A stretch of DNA of 64,000 nt, taken from a virus. The DNA is taken from IMG/VR virus record IMGVR_UViG_3300042484_003148, positions 1 to 64,000 of that record, one strand, 5' to 3'. The position numbers and the translations under genes were made by a program. Below, one piece after another: positions 48,281-57,080 of this stretch (position 1 is its first letter; each line of letters starts with the position of its first letter). Under the pieces are notes generated by a model that ran no database searches, was not told the DNA's origin, and saw only the letters and a program-made list of their open reading frames with translations.

Positions 48281-50101
48281 TTAGTTTCTAAATTTTTTAG
48301 CGTAAAGTTTCATTAAGTCACTAATTACACTACCGTTATCATTTGCGTTATCAATAAAGTCCTCACCATCAATTACTTTGGAGATAACTTTTTGTTTTTC
48401 AGTTATCATGTCATAAACATACTCATCAATTGAATCTTTTACAATTAAAATCCACGCATTTACTTGGTTTGTTTGTCCTATACGGTCCAATCTACCTATT
48501 GCTTGAGATAATATTGCAGGAACATAGGGGATTGTATTAGCTATAATATTGCTACTTTTTGTTAAAGTTATACCAGCATTACCAGCACCAAAACTAATAA
48601 ACAAATTCTGTAATTCATTACTATCTTGTTGGAATTTATCAACTAATTCTTGTCTAATATAAGAATCAGTTTCACCAATATACAACTCACTATTGTTTTT
48701 GAAGTTTTCGTGAATTTTTTTTAATGGGTTTTTATATTCATCAAACAAAATAACCTTTTCTCCCTCATTGTTTAGTTCGGTAATTAAATCAGTTGAGTAG
48801 TCAAGTTTAATTGATGCTGTATACTGTCTTAATTCATTCATAACACCCATTACACTTACTTGTTTTTGGTTTTCTAAACCTTTGATTGATTTATCTTCTT
48901 GCCAGTCAATCTTAGCAAAACCATTTTCAATATTTTGATAGGTTTTAAGTTGTTCATCACTCATTTCAAGGTAAACTTTTTGAATGTTAAGTGGTGGAAG
49001 GTCTTTAAGGTACTCTGATTTTTTTAATCGAATCATTAAACCTTCTAACTTATCATGCAATTTTTCATAATCAGGTGTTGATATTTGAGACCAACCACTA
49101 AATGATGAACTGTCGTATTTCATACCACACCACTCAGTAAAAAACTTACTTTTGCTTGTGAATTCTAATGGTGATAATAAATGAAGGTTAACAAATAAAT
49201 CAGTTATTGCATTTTGTTGTGGTGTTGCACTAAGTAAAGAAACTTTATTACCTATAATAGGTCTAATATGTTTAAGTAAATTTTTAACCATATTAGCTTG
49301 TGGATTCTTAATTGTATGCGCTTCATCACATATTAACATATCAAACTGTGTTAATCCGTGTTTAGCGAACCTTTCTTTGAAATTGAATGTACCTGATTTA
49401 AAATAATCGTAATTACAAATAATATATTTAGATTCTGAAATAGAATTTTTATTATTCTTTTTCATTTTAGCTGGTGTTGTTTCTAATACAAAAGCTTTTT
49501 GTTTTGTAAATTTAGTTACTTCATTAACCCAGTTAAATTTTAAGTTATTTGGTACAACAACCAACACTTTTTTAACTGAATCTTCATACATTTCACATTG
49601 TAATAATGTAATTAAGGTTTTACCTAAACCTAAGTCAGCAGCAATTAAAATCTTTTCAACCTCATGCGCAAAAATAGCGGCAGCTACTTGATATCTATAA
49701 GGTGTAATACCTGGATTTAAATATTTACTATAATCAAATTCAATTTTATCTAAAGCTAATAAATCTTTCTTTCTTTGTATAGCTTTAGTTTGTTTTGCTA
49801 ATGAAACTTTTAACTCTTCTTGTTTTTTATTATGTTCAGATAGTTTCTTTTTATATTTTTTAATGAAATTGTCACGTTCACCTTCTTGGTGAAAATTGAA
49901 AAATATTTTATCATCACCTTTGTAAGAAAGGATAACTTGATATAAAGAAAAAATATCAAGAACCCAACATTTTTTTGCTGAATCCCATTCTCTTTTTTCT
50001 AAAGATTTAATTTTTGTTATTAAATCTACATTATATAAAAATGACAAACTATAACTATCTCTTTTGAATTTAGTTATGTCTACTACTAATTTATTTTCCA
50101 C
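48281..50101 (-). CDS. SNF2-family DNA helicase/translocase
   Basis: 606 aa: AADLGLGKTLITLLQ (Walker A, near 157), LICDEAHTIKNP (DEAH, near 260), SLLSATPQQN, and AIGRLDRIGQTNQV (motif VI, near 540), with the Asp-Glu-Ala-His and Arg fingers intact. The N-terminus (SYSLSFLYNVDLITKIKSLE, REWDSAKKCW) resembles the HARP-like annealing-helicase region of SMARCAL1-type enzymes. A role in replication-fork remodelling or branch migration, as T4 UvsW has, is inference. Confidence 0.87.
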   Translation of the reverse strand: MENKLVVDITKFKRDSYSLSFLYNVDLITKIKSLEKREWDSAKKCWVLDIFSLYQVILSYKGDDKIFFNFHQEGERDNFIKKYKKKLSEHNKKQEELKVSLAKQTKAIQRKKDLLALDKIEFDYSKYLNPGITPYRYQVAAAIFAHEVEKILIAADLGLGKTLITLLQCEMYEDSVKKVLVVVPNNLKFNWVNEVTKFTKQKAFVLETTPAKMKKNNKNSISESKYIICNYDYFKSGTFNFKERFAKHGLTQFDMLICDEAHTIKNPQANMVKNLLKHIRPIIGNKVSLLSATPQQNAITDLFVNLHLLSPLEFTSKSKFFTEWCGMKYDSSSFSGWSQISTPDYEKLHDKLEGLMIRLKKSEYLKDLPPLNIQKVYLEMSDEQLKTYQNIENGFAKIDWQEDKSIKGLENQKQVSVMGVMNELRQYTASIKLDYSTDLITELNNEGEKVILFDEYKNPLKKIHENFKNNSELYIGETDSYIRQELVDKFQQDSNELQNLFISFGAGNAGITLTKSSNIIANTIPYVPAILSQAIGRLDRIGQTNQVNAWILIVKDSIDEYVYDMITEKQKVISKVIDGEDFIDNANDNGSVISDLMKLYAKKFRN

Positions 50102-50220
50102 TGTATAAAAATTTACTGTTTACAATTTAGAAAAAATAAATTAAATAAACAAATAAAATGTTGGTTATTTTGTAAAAATATTTTAATTTTCTTGTTTATG
50201 TTTACTTGAAATTATAACAA

Positions 50221-50375
50221 TTATTTGTAACAGTTACTTGCAACAGTTACTTGTAACTAACGTAGCGGTGCTTGTGAAAGTTGGTTTCACTAAAGTTTAA
50301 TAGAATCACAATGTTTGTGTTTATCACTAAACTGTCCACGAAGTACAATGACCAACTTTCATAAGCACAGTGTTA
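50221..50375. other. Structured non-coding region with palindromes and nested hairpin
   Basis: GTGCTTGTGAAAGTTGG (50268-50284) pairs with CCAACTTTCATAAGCAC (50352-50368), one mismatch in 17. Inside, AGTTTA/TAAACT and CACAA/TTGTG form further stems. Just before lie direct repeats of CAACAGTTACTTG and the palindromes GTAACAGTTAC and GTTACTTGTAAC. GC is higher than around it. It could be a structured RNA or a replication origin; no open frame covers it. Confidence 0.6.
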
Positions 50376-50385
50376 CCAAATGTTT

Positions 50386-50835
50386 TTATTGTTGTTGAAA
50401 ATGTTGTTTATAATATTTAGCTGAATTTTGAAAAGCGGTTAATCCACCTTCATGTTTGTTTTTATATTTATTTACCATGTTGATTATTTCAGCATTTAAT
50501 TTAGTCTTGAATGTTTGTCTAGGTACTTTACATTTATAAAAATTAAAACACGCATCATCATATTTCGATAATATTCTTTCTATTTTAGCGTTTAATAAGA
50601 TACTGTCAATTGTATCTTTACTATACAATTCTTCTAATTCAATTTTACTTTTTTCAATATCATCAATTATTTTGTCTAGTTTATTGTTTTTGTTTTTAAA
50701 ATATGTTTGAATAAACGGTATTATGATAACTAAAATAGAGATAACAGCAATAATCCAAAATTTAATTTCAGTTTCGTTATTTGATTCTTTTAATTTAACT
50801 ATTTCATTAAAAGCTATTCTTAAACTATCTTTCAT
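50386..50835 (-). CDS. Membrane-anchored coiled-coil protein, 149 aa
   Basis: The ATG at 50835 (MKDSLRIAFNEIVKL) is preferred: it overlaps the upstream stop by 11 nt. A single transmembrane helix (FWIIAVISILVIIIPFIQTY, about 26-45) is followed by a coiled coil (KLDKIIDDIEKSKIELEELY) and a Lys-rich end with QHFQQQ. Function unknown. Confidence 0.62.
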   Translation of the reverse strand: MKDSLRIAFNEIVKLKESNNETEIKFWIIAVISILVIIIPFIQTYFKNKNNKLDKIIDDIEKSKIELEELYSKDTIDSILLNAKIERILSKYDDACFNFYKCKVPRQTFKTKLNAEIINMVNKYKNKHEGGLTAFQNSAKYYKQHFQQQ

Positions 50836-51178
50836 TGTTGTTACGTTTTTCAAGTTCATCTAATAATTTAATAAAATCTGTATTATCATATCCTTCGTTT
50901 ATATTATTAAACTTTTCACGAATTTTATTTATAATTTTAATCTTGTCTTTCAGTGTTATATTTTTACCACTATTGACATAAGTTAATTTATTTATTTTAT
51001 TGTCTAGGGATTCAACAACAAGTGGGTTATTTTTTTGTTGTAATAAATACTTATAATAATCTTCACTTAAATTTTCAATACTAGCCATAATTTTATTTAT
51101 TTCTATTTCTGTCTTTAAAATATTTGGTAACATTAAATATTTGCGAAGGTGGGTTATTAAAGATTGAATAAAGTTCAT
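50825..51178 (-). CDS. Hypothetical helical 117-aa protein
   Basis: Starts MNFIQSLITHLRKYLMLPNI; all-helical, Lys/Asn/Leu-rich (LLDELEKRNNNER at the end). It overlaps the membrane protein gene downstream and has its own TAnnTTTG promoter. The pair may form one membrane complex (inference). Confidence 0.62.
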   Translation of the reverse strand: MNFIQSLITHLRKYLMLPNILKTEIEINKIMASIENLSEDYYKYLLQQKNNPLVVESLDNKINKLTYVNSGKNITLKDKIKIINKIREKFNNINEGYDNTDFIKLLDELEKRNNNER

Positions 51179-51214
51179 AATTTAGGTTTTAAAGTTAATT
51201 AAGATTGAAGAACA

Positions 51215-51246
51215 AATATATGAATAAAAACCCACTTTTGCAAATA
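51215..51246 (-). promoter_or_regulatory. Bacteroidota-type promoter
   Basis: TTTG (51246-51243), 20 nt, TATATTTG (51222-51215), about 37 nt before the ATG at 51178. Confidence 0.66.
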
Positions 51247-51279
51247 TTTTGTTAGTTATAAATAACTGTTATAAGTTTG

Positions 51280-51417
51280 TTATTTTGTAAAAATAAGTAA
51301 ATAATTTAAACCTAAATTATTTAATGGGATTACATTAGAATAATTACCTATACATAATACATATTCATAACTAATTTTAAACTTGTATTCTTCTTCTATA
51401 TAATATTTTAGTTTCAT
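51280..51417 (-). CDS. MKL miniprotein, 45 aa
   Basis: Starts MKLKYYIEEE; middle ISYEYVLCIG; end LNYLLIFTK, stop TAA. Last of a four-gene array. Confidence 0.73.
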   Translation of the reverse strand: MKLKYYIEEEYKFKISYEYVLCIGNYSNVIPLNNLGLNYLLIFTK

Positions 51418-51557
51418 CTTTTAAATATTATTAAATGTCCTGAATGAGTTTTAATAGTTACAACATTGTCTTTTATTTTATTTTCTATCTTTTTATAAAT
51501 CAAACCTTCACTAAATGTAAAGATAGAACTAGTTAAATTTCCAATTTTTAATTTCAT
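51414..51557 (-). CDS. MKL miniprotein, 47 aa
   Basis: Starts MKLKIGNLTS; middle FTFSEGLIYKKI; end GHLIIFKR. The middle resembles its upstream neighbour (KFTEGGIYNLI). ATGA overlaps. Confidence 0.75.
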   Translation of the reverse strand: MKLKIGNLTSSIFTFSEGLIYKKIENKIKDNVVTIKTHSGHLIIFKR

Positions 51558-51688
51558 CTTTTAAATAATTTAAGGTCGTTTAATAAATAATTGTAAGATT
51601 TTGTTACATCTTCATCTATAATTAAATTATAAATACCACCTTCGGTAAATTTCCAACTTGATATTAAATCAGATATAAGAAGTTTCAT
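51554..51688 (-). CDS. MKL miniprotein, 44 aa
   Basis: Starts MKLLISDLIS; middle WKFTEGGIYNLI; end LNDLKLFKR. ATGA overlaps on both sides. Confidence 0.75.
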   Translation of the reverse strand: MKLLISDLISSWKFTEGGIYNLIIDEDVTKSYNYLLNDLKLFKR

Positions 51689-51792
51689 CTTTTAAATGTT
51701 AATAATTTGTTATTTAATGTATTAGCTGATAAAAGTAATTGAAAAATAACCTTATCAAATATTATGTGGTTACTGGCTCTTTTAAGTTTCAT
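51685..51792 (-). CDS. MKL miniprotein, 35 aa (shortest)
   Basis: Starts MKLKRASNHI and ends LNNKLLTFKR. One nucleotide after the stop of the 244-aa gene. Confidence 0.7.
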   Translation of the reverse strand: MKLKRASNHIIFDKVIFQLLLSANTLNNKLLTFKR

Positions 51793-51793
51793 A

Positions 51794-52528
51794 CTATTCA
51801 GTTTCCCTTTCTATATGAAAATCTAAACCTATTTTAGAAAATTCACTATTTCTAGTTGATTGATTATTGTTACTTTTAAAATAATCATTATCATTTGGTA
51901 AAATATTTGCAGGTCTCATCCCGTAATATTCTTCATCACTTAACCCATCATCATCCGGTTCAATTTGAATAAATTGTGGTTGTTCAACAAATTCTTTGTT
52001 TTTAAATGATTTTAAGAACTCACTAGCATCAATACCAGCAAATTCTTCTTCTTCATTAATTGGTTCATTGTTAATTATTAATGGTGTTGTATTTTCAAAT
52101 TCAATAAATTCATCATTATCTTTGATTTTTAGTGAATTATTTTTTATTTTTTCAAGCTTTTCCTCTAATAATTGTTGTTCTTTTATTCTTTTTTCTTCTA
52201 TTTTCTTTTCAATGTTCTCACGTTTAATATTTGTGTTAATATTATCTTTTAAATAAGTTAATAAATAATCAATAGTTGTATCAATGTTTATTGGTTTTAT
52301 TAATAAACTATTAGCGTTATTTGTTTGTGAGTATTTTTCAATAATAATATGTTCATCTTTTTTTAATTTCCAATTTATAGGTATTAAAGCTTTTAATTGA
52401 AAACAAAATATATCATTATTAATTTCAATAGAAATTAAATGTGGTCGTAATTCGTTTAATATTTTTTGAATTTGTTGTTTCATTTTTATTTCTTTTTGAT
52501 ATAATACTATTGATGTATTTGGTGCCAT
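51794..52528 (-). CDS. Hypothetical 244-aa protein
   Basis: Starts MAPNTSIVLYQKEIKMKQQI; an in-frame ATG at 52483 (MKQQIQKILN) is also possible. There is a Lys/Glu coiled coil (about 110-140, EEKRIKEQQLLEEKLEKI), then an acidic region with EEEEFAGIDASEFLKSF and DDDGLSDEEYYGMRP. Possibly a partner-binding protein. It leads the transcript of the following miniproteins. Confidence 0.62.
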   Translation of the reverse strand: MAPNTSIVLYQKEIKMKQQIQKILNELRPHLISIEINNDIFCFQLKALIPINWKLKKDEHIIIEKYSQTNNANSLLIKPINIDTTIDYLLTYLKDNINTNIKRENIEKKIEEKRIKEQQLLEEKLEKIKNNSLKIKDNDEFIEFENTTPLIINNEPINEEEEFAGIDASEFLKSFKNKEFVEQPQFIQIEPDDDGLSDEEYYGMRPANILPNDNDYFKSNNNQSTRNSEFSKIGLDFHIERETE

Positions 52529-52585
52529 ATTGTTTTTATTTCAGTAAACGCAATGTAGTTAAAATTATTTACATTTCCAAATTTT

Positions 52586-52625
52586 TTATAATAAAAAATC
52601 CCAAGTTGTTGTCGCAACTTGGGAC
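52586..52625 (-). terminator. Strong rho-independent terminator
   Basis: CCCAAGTTG (52600-52608) and CAACTTGGG (52615-52623) form a 9-bp perfect stem with a 6-nt loop, then TTTTTTATT on the minus strand, about 36 nt after the 130-aa gene. Confidence 0.9.
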
Positions 52626-52661
52626 TAAACATTATTTTATGAAAAATACAATTTAAAAAAA

Positions 52662-53054
52662 TTAATCTTCAATATCATCAGAATCGTCAGATAAAGCATC
52701 AATCATTAATTTTTTGTGCTTCTCTTTTTCGTAATCTTCTAATGACTTCATGTATATCATTACTCGGTCAACTGTATGAGCATAAATGATAATCACTGAT
52801 TGTTCTTTTTCAAGAATGATGCGAACATCTTCGCCATCCTCACCTTGTTTTACAACCTCGCACCATTTTTTGTACTCTACCATATCGTCATCAGTTACCT
52901 CAGGGTATCTGTTTGCAATTTGGTCCTCTAAAAGATGGATAAAGAAGTCTTTGAATGTTCTGAAATCAATACCATGAATTGGGTCACTTGGTAGGATTTC
53001 ATGTTTGAACTCTAACTTCTCTGGTTGGTTGTCTAACTTTACTTTTTCTGACAT
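52662..53054 (-). CDS. Hypothetical acidic 130-aa protein
   Basis: Starts MSEKVKLDNQPEKLEFKHEI; has GIDFRTFKDFFIHLLEDQIA and an acidic end (SDDSDDIED). A monocistronic unit with a near-perfect promoter and strong terminator and more GC-rich, regular codon use than its neighbours, suggesting high early expression. Acidic and about 15 kDa, it could be a DNA-mimic or inhibitor-type protein, but this is only a guess. Confidence 0.65.
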   Translation of the reverse strand: MSEKVKLDNQPEKLEFKHEILPSDPIHGIDFRTFKDFFIHLLEDQIANRYPEVTDDDMVEYKKWCEVVKQGEDGEDVRIILEKEQSVIIIYAHTVDRVMIYMKSLEDYEKEKHKKLMIDALSDDSDDIED

Positions 53055-53113
53055 TTTGTTGTGATTTTAAGGTTTACATTTAAACAAAGAACCGTTCTTT
53101 GCTTTCGATGTTA

Positions 53114-53143
53114 CAAATGTAGTATAAAAATTTTACATACAAA
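53114..53143 (-). promoter_or_regulatory. Bacteroidota-type promoter
   Basis: TTTG (53143-53140), 18 nt, TACATTTG (53121-53114), about 60 nt before the ATG at 53054. Confidence 0.7.
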
Positions 53144-53149
53144 ATTATT

Positions 53150-54277
53150 TTAAGAAATATTTTTATTTATTTTTATATCTTCTATAGTTTTTAATGCTGA
53201 ACCGTAAACTTGATGCATGTCATAATACTTATAATCAGCCAATCTACCACCAAAAATAACATTTTTTAAATTTTTTGTTAGTTCTTTGTAATCTGAAAAT
53301 AATTTATTATTTTTTTCATCATTAACAGGGTAATATGGTGTTTTTGTTTTATCAAAAGTATCAGGTGTTTCATAAGTCACATAACTTATGCTGTTATCTT
53401 TGTTTTTATTGTTTAATTCAAAGTGTTTATGTTCAGTTGTTCTAGTGTAAGGAATGTCTTCAGATGTGTGATTAATAACTGAAACACCCTGGAAATCACT
53501 AGTATTCATTTTAACTGTATCAAACTTTAGTGTTCTGTATTCTAATTCACCATAACAATAATTGAAATATTCATCTATCTTACCTGTGTAAATTACTGTT
53601 TCAGCTAAATTATCAAAATATTCTTTATTGTTAAAATAATTAGTATTTAATCTAACTTCAATATTATTTAATAAATTTTTAAATAACTCTGTATAACCAC
53701 CTTTAGGTATACCTTGGTATTTATCAAAAAAATATGAATCATTAAAATTTGTTCTTATGGGAATTCTTTTAATAATGGACATAGGTAGTTCTTTAGGTTC
53801 CCTTCCCCATTGTTTTTTTGTGTAACCATAAATAAATGTTTTATAAATATCTTCACCAACTAAAGATAATACATATTCTTCTAGGTTTTTAGGATTAGGT
53901 ATATTAGATTTTACAGATTCTAATTTATCAATAGCTTCTTTTGGTGTTTTAACATTGTACATTTGATATAATGTTAATAAATTAATCGGAAATGAATAAA
54001 ATTTGTCATTATACGATACAATAGGTTTGTAGTTATACGGTAAAAATTCTACATAATTATTTATATCGTCCCATATTTTTTTACTATCAGTATGAAAAAT
54101 GTGTGGACCATATTTATGTATATGTATATCATCTTTGGTTTCGGTATAACAGTTACCTGCTATGTGTTCTCTTTGGTCAATAACTAGGCATTTAAAACCT
54201 AGGTCAGTAAGTTTTCTAGCACATACAGCACCAAACATACCTGACCCAACTATTAGATAATCGTATTGTTTTTTCAT
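53150..54277 (-). CDS. glf: UDP-galactopyranose mutase
   Basis: The 375-aa flavoenzyme converts UDP-galactopyranose to UDP-galactofuranose. YLIVGSGMFGAVCARKLTDL (residues 6-25) is the FAD-binding Rossmann motif; IHKYGPHIFHTD, the GYTKKQWG segment and IPKGGYTELF are Glf hallmarks, and the length is typical. Last gene of the glycan operon; the ATG overlaps the methyltransferase TGA by 4 nt. Rare in phages; it would supply Galf to the adjacent transferases. Confidence 0.93.
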   Translation of the reverse strand: MKKQYDYLIVGSGMFGAVCARKLTDLGFKCLVIDQREHIAGNCYTETKDDIHIHKYGPHIFHTDSKKIWDDINNYVEFLPYNYKPIVSYNDKFYSFPINLLTLYQMYNVKTPKEAIDKLESVKSNIPNPKNLEEYVLSLVGEDIYKTFIYGYTKKQWGREPKELPMSIIKRIPIRTNFNDSYFFDKYQGIPKGGYTELFKNLLNNIEVRLNTNYFNNKEYFDNLAETVIYTGKIDEYFNYCYGELEYRTLKFDTVKMNTSDFQGVSVINHTSEDIPYTRTTEHKHFELNNKNKDNSISYVTYETPDTFDKTKTPYYPVNDEKNNKLFSDYKELTKNLKNVIFGGRLADYKYYDMHQVYGSALKTIEDIKINKNIS

Positions 54278-54930
54278 TCTTTAATAATTAATATACCAAT
54301 ACCCATAATGTTGTAATTATTAGGGTGTTCAGTGAATTCTAAATATTTGTAGTTTTGTTTGATTTCATCCCAAAATGTAACAACACCGCCATTTTCACAT
54401 TTTTCTTTTATATACATGTCATTAATATCATGAAACACACAGTATTTTGATTTTATACCAACATTATAAAAATCATTTTTAACATAACTATAGTCATGAT
54501 TACCATCAATAAAAACTAAATCGTAGTTATTATTTTTTATTATTGGGTCATCACTTGTTGTTGTTATTTTATTTACATTAAATGTCTCTATTAATTCATT
54601 ATTAATAAAATTAAAAGGGTCTATTGTGGTAGTTTCAATATTTTTATTATTTTTTTCCAATATAGTTTTAATTAAAACATGTGTATAACCATTATATGTC
54701 CCGATATCTAAATAATTATGTATTATTTTATTAGATAAAAATTTTAAAAGATTATTTATTTGAGACGGTATTTGCCACATACCGTCAGTGTCTTTATTTT
54801 TTAACATATAAATAATATCATCACCATATAAATCACGTTCATCGTAAGCTAGACCTATTTTATGTATTATTTCTAAATAATCATCTGAATTGTGATTATT
54901 TATTAAATTTTTTATTTCTATATAATTCAT
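54274..54930 (-). CDS. SAM-dependent methyltransferase (class I)
   Basis: At 218 aa, NYLDIGTYNGYTHVLIKTIL is the SAM-binding motif I, and YDLVFIDGNHDYSYVKNDF an MTase_24/FkbM-like motif common in glycan O-methyltransferases; YCVFHDIND follows. In a glycosyltransferase operon it probably methylates a sugar hydroxyl. ATGA overlaps on both sides. Confidence 0.8.
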   Translation of the reverse strand: MNYIEIKNLINNHNSDDYLEIIHKIGLAYDERDLYGDDIIYMLKNKDTDGMWQIPSQINNLLKFLSNKIIHNYLDIGTYNGYTHVLIKTILEKNNKNIETTTIDPFNFINNELIETFNVNKITTTSDDPIIKNNNYDLVFIDGNHDYSYVKNDFYNVGIKSKYCVFHDINDMYIKEKCENGGVVTFWDEIKQNYKYLEFTEHPNNYNIMGIGILIIKE

Positions 54931-55739
54931 AGTATTTCTCTATATTTGTTAACAAAATTATTATTGTCAACGATTTCTCTTTGTGTAAAAAAAGCGTAAT
55001 GTGAAAATATTTTTTCACCAAAAATAATATTAGGTTTATTAATCATTTTTGGTTTATCTACTGATAACCATTGTTCTTCATCAGACCCTACTTCACCATT
55101 AAAATTACTAAATTCTGAACCTAACCATGAAATAACATTTATTGAAACCCTTTGATATTCAGATAATATCCATTTTTTAAATTTATATTTATCTGTATCG
55201 TTATTATTTAAATCGGTTATAAATTTTTCATGTACAAATGACGCAAAATTGCCATCTACCCATCCCATTGCTGGTACCCCATGTTCTTGCCAACAAGCAT
55301 ATTGGTTTAAACCAAAAGGTTGTGTTGGTATAGCACCTATTCTTTGGTGAATGTGTGTGATAACTGAGTTATTTATGATATTACCATATACCAAAAAATA
55401 TTCAGGATTGTTAATTCTAAAATTAAATATTTCCTTTATAGCGTCATTTTCAATATAAACTATATCATCATCTAACCTTAAATATGCTGTCTCGTTGTCA
55501 GTATATTCTTTAAAGAACTTGCAAATTGATAAATTACCATTAATTGGTTCATTTATTTTCACTGTTTTAACCCATTCAATTTCAGATTCCAATTTTAACA
55601 TATAGTTAATATCTTCTTCGTTTGTTGTATTAACCCATAAATGATATTCATCAAAATCATTTTTTTGTTTTTTTAGATATTCAATTAATATTTCTAAATA
55701 TCTTTTTCTACCTGCTGGTGTTACTATTATTTTTTTCAT
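54927..55739 (-). CDS. Glycosyltransferase, GT-A type
   Basis: At 270 aa, it starts MKKIIVTPAGRKRYLEILIE; TAYLRLDDDIVYIE holds the DxD-type metal site, and GVPAMGWVDGNFASFVHEKF the acceptor region. Small single-domain transferase of the glycan operon. Confidence 0.75.
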   Translation of the reverse strand: MKKIIVTPAGRKRYLEILIEYLKKQKNDFDEYHLWVNTTNEEDINYMLKLESEIEWVKTVKINEPINGNLSICKFFKEYTDNETAYLRLDDDIVYIENDAIKEIFNFRINNPEYFLVYGNIINNSVITHIHQRIGAIPTQPFGLNQYACWQEHGVPAMGWVDGNFASFVHEKFITDLNNNDTDKYKFKKWILSEYQRVSINVISWLGSEFSNFNGEVGSDEEQWLSVDKPKMINKPNIIFGEKIFSHYAFFTQREIVDNNNFVNKYREIL

Positions 55740-55747
55740 TATTTTTA

Positions 55748-56389
55748 TTAAGGTTTATTCGTCCAGTTTGTAAAGCTTTGTCCCCAATTAGCTTTATATT
55801 TTTTTACACCTATATGTTTATAATTTTCAATTTTTCTAATAACACCATTATAAACGGTGTCAAAATTAAACCATTCAACATTGTCATACAAAAAATGTGT
55901 ACTGTTTGTTGATTTAAAAATAAAACCTTCATAATCAACAGCTTTTATTTTTGTGCAATTTATTAATTTTTTTAATTCATTTTTAAATTTATATAAAATG
56001 TCTGATTTATATAAACCTATATTACATATACCAATATGTTGTTTTGTTAAATATATAGAATCAATATTTTTGTCAATATAATTGATATTTTTTAATAATT
56101 CTTCTTTAAAATAGCTTTCAACTTCACAAGTATCATGTAAATAAAAATAATAATCACATGGTATAGGGTTTTCAGATAATTCTATTAAAGCTGTGTAGTC
56201 AAAAGAATTATGTGTAATGTAGTTGTATGTTATATTGTGTTCAATTTTAGTATAATTATAATCTGAACCACCAATATAAATAATTATATCATTATTGTTT
56301 ATACCTGATATATTTAATGAATTAATCAATAAAGGTAATGTTATATTGTGATATTCTATATAACTGTTAATTATGTATTTTATTTCCAT
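55748..56389 (-). CDS. Putative glycosyltransferase, 213 aa
   Basis: Starts MEIKYIINSYIEYHNITLPL; IIIYIGGSDYNY, then CDYYFYLHDTCEV, where the HD/DT pair stands in the place of a DxD motif. GT-A-like layout, Asn/Tyr/Ile-rich. Lower confidence than its neighbours; position in the operon supports the call. Confidence 0.6.
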   Translation of the reverse strand: MEIKYIINSYIEYHNITLPLLINSLNISGINNNDIIIYIGGSDYNYTKIEHNITYNYITHNSFDYTALIELSENPIPCDYYFYLHDTCEVESYFKEELLKNINYIDKNIDSIYLTKQHIGICNIGLYKSDILYKFKNELKKLINCTKIKAVDYEGFIFKSTNSTHFLYDNVEWFNFDTVYNGVIRKIENYKHIGVKKYKANWGQSFTNWTNKP

Positions 56390-56393
56390 ATTA

Positions 56394-57080
56394 TTAATTT
56401 ATATGTCTTCCCCAACCTATGTGTTCAACATGTTTTTCTGTTAATATTACTGACCTGAATCCTAACTCTTTATATTTTATACCTGCTTCAGCTTCAAAAT
56501 CTATGTAAACACCTGAATTAATTATTTTAATGTCAACTAATCCAAAATAAGGTTTTATTAAGTTATAGTCAGATAATCTTCTTAAACCAGGGTTAAAACT
56601 AAAACCGTGCCAGACATTTAAGTAACCCAATGATAAAAGTCTATAATTAACACCGTTAGCATTAAAAATTTCGTCTTCAACTGGGTGACCATTTGTATCA
56701 TGTAAATTTCTTAACCAAACATTCACTATTTTAGTATCATTTTCTAGTATTTCTAAACTTTTTTCAATAAATGATTCTTTAGTAAAGAACCAATCTTCTT
56801 CACAATGAAATATGTATTCAGTATTTATTTTTGAATACATTTTATCTATTGATTTTATTTGTCCTAATTTAAGTTCATTTTCAATCCATTCAACATTATA
56901 TTTTTTATATTTTTCTTTTAAATGATTATTTATACCTAATATATTACTATCTTCTATAATAATATATTTTGTTATGGGGTAAGTGTTTTTTTCAAAAAAA
57001 CTGTCCATAGTTTTTTCTAATAAATCAGGTCTCCCACATGATGTTAGTGCAAATGTTATTTGTTTATTTTGAGTTATCAT
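56394..57080 (-). CDS. Glycosyltransferase family 2-like
   Basis: At 228 aa, ITFALTSCGRPDLLEKTMDS opens the GT-A fold, EYIFHCEEDWFFTKESF carries the acidic metal site (EED), and KYKELGFRSVILTEKHVEHI closes the domain. Overlaps its upstream neighbour by 4 nt. Confidence 0.77.
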   Translation of the reverse strand: MITQNKQITFALTSCGRPDLLEKTMDSFFEKNTYPITKYIIIEDSNILGINNHLKEKYKKYNVEWIENELKLGQIKSIDKMYSKINTEYIFHCEEDWFFTKESFIEKSLEILENDTKIVNVWLRNLHDTNGHPVEDEIFNANGVNYRLLSLGYLNVWHGFSFNPGLRRLSDYNLIKPYFGLVDIKIINSGVYIDFEAEAGIKYKELGFRSVILTEKHVEHIGWGRHIN

